Source of the DNA: a bacterium
GTDB taxonomy: Bacteria; Patescibacteriota; Patescibacteriia; Patescibacteriales; GWE2-39-37
Length of the DNA: 5,345 nt
NCBI GenBank assembly: GCA_021786695.1
Contig: JAJYMT010000027.1
Coordinates: forward strand, 1-5,345
Direction of reading: 5' to 3'
The translations under genes were made by a program, and so were the position numbers. Positions 4,242-5,345 of this stretch are shown here, one piece after another (within the stretch, counting starts at the first letter, position 1; every line of letters begins with the position of its first letter). The notes under the pieces are model-generated. The model did no database searches. It had not been told where the DNA came from and saw only the letters and a list, made by a program, of their open reading frames with translations.

Positions 4242-5345
4242 CTATTTGATATCCAAAATATAAATTTCTCCGTCGGTGAAGAATTGGTCGCCGGAACTGT
4301 TGGTGCCGAGCACCGGCTGGACGAATTTCGTTTTCTTGGAACCGGCAAGCAGGCCGGTTTTTTTCAGGTCTTCAAACAAGAATTCCCGCTCGGTATCGAT
4401 ATCCGGATCGATGCGATGGGTGATGCCCCATTTGATCCCGACGTCCAAACTGGCGGTTCCGACATAGATGTTTTTTCCGCCTGGCGTCTTGAAGTTGGTC
4501 TTCCAGAAGCGCGCATGGTGGCGTTCACGCACGCTCTTCTGGTCGGTCGGCTTCTCGAAGGCGAAATTGTTGACCTCCGCCTGCCAGAACGAGGGAGTCA
4601 TCGGCGCGCGGTCGTAGGGCTTGTTGGCCGCCGCGGCTTGGGCGATTTTCAAGAGCGAGCTGAAGGTCGGTTCATCGGCAACGAGCCAGCCGGCCCGTCC
4701 GAATACCCGGCCCACCTCCTCGTCGCTTGATGCATAGAGAACGAACGACAGCGGCTCTTGCGGCGTGCCGTCGAGCATCTCGCTGTAGCGCGAGAGTCGG
4801 TATTCGTCGAGCGATTTAAGGATGTCCGGCGAAACGGTGGTTTCGGCCGGACCGAGGGTCACCAGATTGATTTTCGGACGGTAAACGAAGCCGTAGACCG
4901 AGTATCCGGCCAGCATCAAGACCAGGATGCCGGCGACGGCGAGGCGGGCGCCGCCGGTATGGATTTGGGCGTCCGCCGGCCGGCCGTATCCGCGCCACTC
5001 ATGAATACTGATGCCGATCAGCAGCCACAGGCCGCCCAAAAGATAACCGGCCCAGACATCGCTCACGAAATGCACGCCCAAATAAACGCGGCTCAAGCCG
5101 ATCAGTGTTATGATTATAAAACCGAGAAAACCGATCTGGAGCCGGCGTTGCCAGTTTGCCACGATGCGCCAAAGGAAATAGACCAGGAAGCCGTAGAAGG
5201 CGACCGCGATGGCGGCGTGCGCGCTCGGAAAAGAGAATGACGGCTCGAAATAAAAACTCTCGGCCGGCCGGCTGCGGTGAACCAGCAGTTTGCCCAAAAA
5301 AGCGAACAGTTCGCTGCGGCCGAGCGTCAGCAGCAGCGGCAGGAT
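4242..5345 (-). CDS. PAP2-family membrane phosphatase with LssY C-terminal domain (5' end outside window)
   Basis: Partial: the frame stays open to the window edge, giving 367 visible residues and the true C terminus. The N-terminal part is a PAP2 lipid-phosphate phosphatase, which dephosphorylates substrates such as phosphatidic acid or undecaprenyl pyrophosphate at the membrane. All three catalytic motifs are present (numbering from the edge): K19-x6-R26-P27; P40-S41-A42-H43 (PSGH with Ala for Gly); and S85-R86-x5-H92-x3-D96. Hydrophobic helices lie near 1-17, 42-62, 70-90, 97-114 and 134-154. Residues about 160-367 match the LssY C-terminal domain: FVLYASSDEEV, a GW, PMTPSFW, RERHHARFW (273-281), then VGTASLD and a DPDID. 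LssY proteins often carry a DedA domain in front of PAP2, so one may lie beyond the edge. The gene is convergent to hemerythrin/nfo; its last 120 bases hold a plus-strand terminator. Confidence 0.92.
   Translation of the reverse strand: MLPLLLTLGRSELFAFLGKLLVHRSRPAESFYFEPSFSFPSAHAAIAVAFYGFLVYFLWRIVANWQRRLQIGFLGFIIITLIGLSRVYLGVHFVSDVWAGYLLGGLWLLIGISIHEWRGYGRPADAQIHTGGARLAVAGILVLMLAGYSVYGFVYRPKINLVTLGPAETTVSPDILKSLDEYRLSRYSEMLDGTPQEPLSFVLYASSDEEVGRVFGRAGWLVADEPTFSSLLKIAQAAAANKPYDRAPMTPSFWQAEVNNFAFEKPTDQKSVRERHHARFWKTNFKTPGGKNIYVGTASLDVGIKWGITHRIDPDIDTEREFLFEDLKKTGLLAGSKKTKFVQPVLGTNSSGDQFFTDGEIYILDIK
4340..4364 (+). terminator. Intrinsic terminator on the plus strand, inside the PAP2-LssY gene
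   Basis: On the plus strand AACCGGC pairs with GCCGGTT (7 bp, perfect, extendable by one G-U) around a 6-nt loop, and the T run spans 4358-4364 (seven T, five beyond the stem). It is the only canonical plus-direction terminator seen downstream of the hemerythrin-like gene (257 nt after its stop). It sits in the antisense of codons for KKTGLLAGSKK, so a chance origin from lysine codons is possible. If used, nfo/hemerythrin transcripts overlap the last ~120 nt of the convergent mRNA. Confidence 0.5.

Noticed and set aside
4171..4263. GGAGGAG followed by ATG at 4171 opening a 30-codon plus-strand frame through the palindrome
   Set aside because: The ribosome site is attractive, but most of the frame is the repeat itself plus antisense of the PAP2-LssY stop region; basic, short and unlikely to be selected as protein. 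A remnant gene start hit by the repeat cannot be shown.
4140..4730. Long plus-strand frame (196 codons) antisense to the PAP2-LssY gene
   Set aside because: It runs opposite a gene with clear family motifs, has no recognisable domain, and translates through the palindrome; a shadow of the GC-rich coding strand.

Overview
The window reads as ordinary bacterial chromosome: five clear protein genes plus one partial gene at the right edge, with standard-code stops throughout (TAG, TAA and TGA; no in-frame TGA is needed in any gene). The best guess at source is a Candidate Phyla Radiation (Patescibacteria) genome or a similar uncultured lineage. That rests mainly on the 714-1715 protein: a membrane-anchored Gmad2 protein with a short W-x-C...NG-x-W...HG...C segment, which I associate with that group. 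The guess is an inference, not shown by any single marker.

Left part (1-713). A small minus-strand gene of unknown function (87-449) has a well-formed sigma-70-type promoter (TTGACA, 17 bp, TAAGAT), a GGAGG ribosome site and an intrinsic terminator, so it is a complete one-gene transcription unit. A divergent plus-strand promoter lies directly behind it. This is followed by a short, very basic 46-codon reading frame (577-717) whose TGA overlaps the ATG of the next gene.

Middle (714-4083). A plus-strand series of genes: a membrane-anchored Gmad2 protein, RlmN (23S rRNA/tRNA adenine-C2 methyltransferase, all radical-SAM and catalytic cysteines present), Nfo (endonuclease IV, all nine metal ligands present) and a small hemerythrin-like helical protein that overlaps the end of nfo and has lost some expected iron ligands. 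The spacing allows co-transcription of the first two and of the last two. A perfect 40-bp palindrome sits between rlmN and nfo.

Right part (4084-5345). A convergent intergenic region carries a second copy of the same palindrome, here extended to 48 bp and perfect. It is followed by a minus-strand PAP2 phosphatase fused to an LssY C-terminal domain, whose 5' end lies outside the window. A good plus-strand intrinsic terminator lies inside the 3' end of that gene, so plus transcripts from nfo/hemerythrin may run antisense into it.

The most unusual signals are the paired perfect palindromes, the basic micro-ORF coupled to the Gmad2 gene, and the terminator buried in the convergent gene. I see no defence system, integrase, CRISPR array, tRNA or rRNA.
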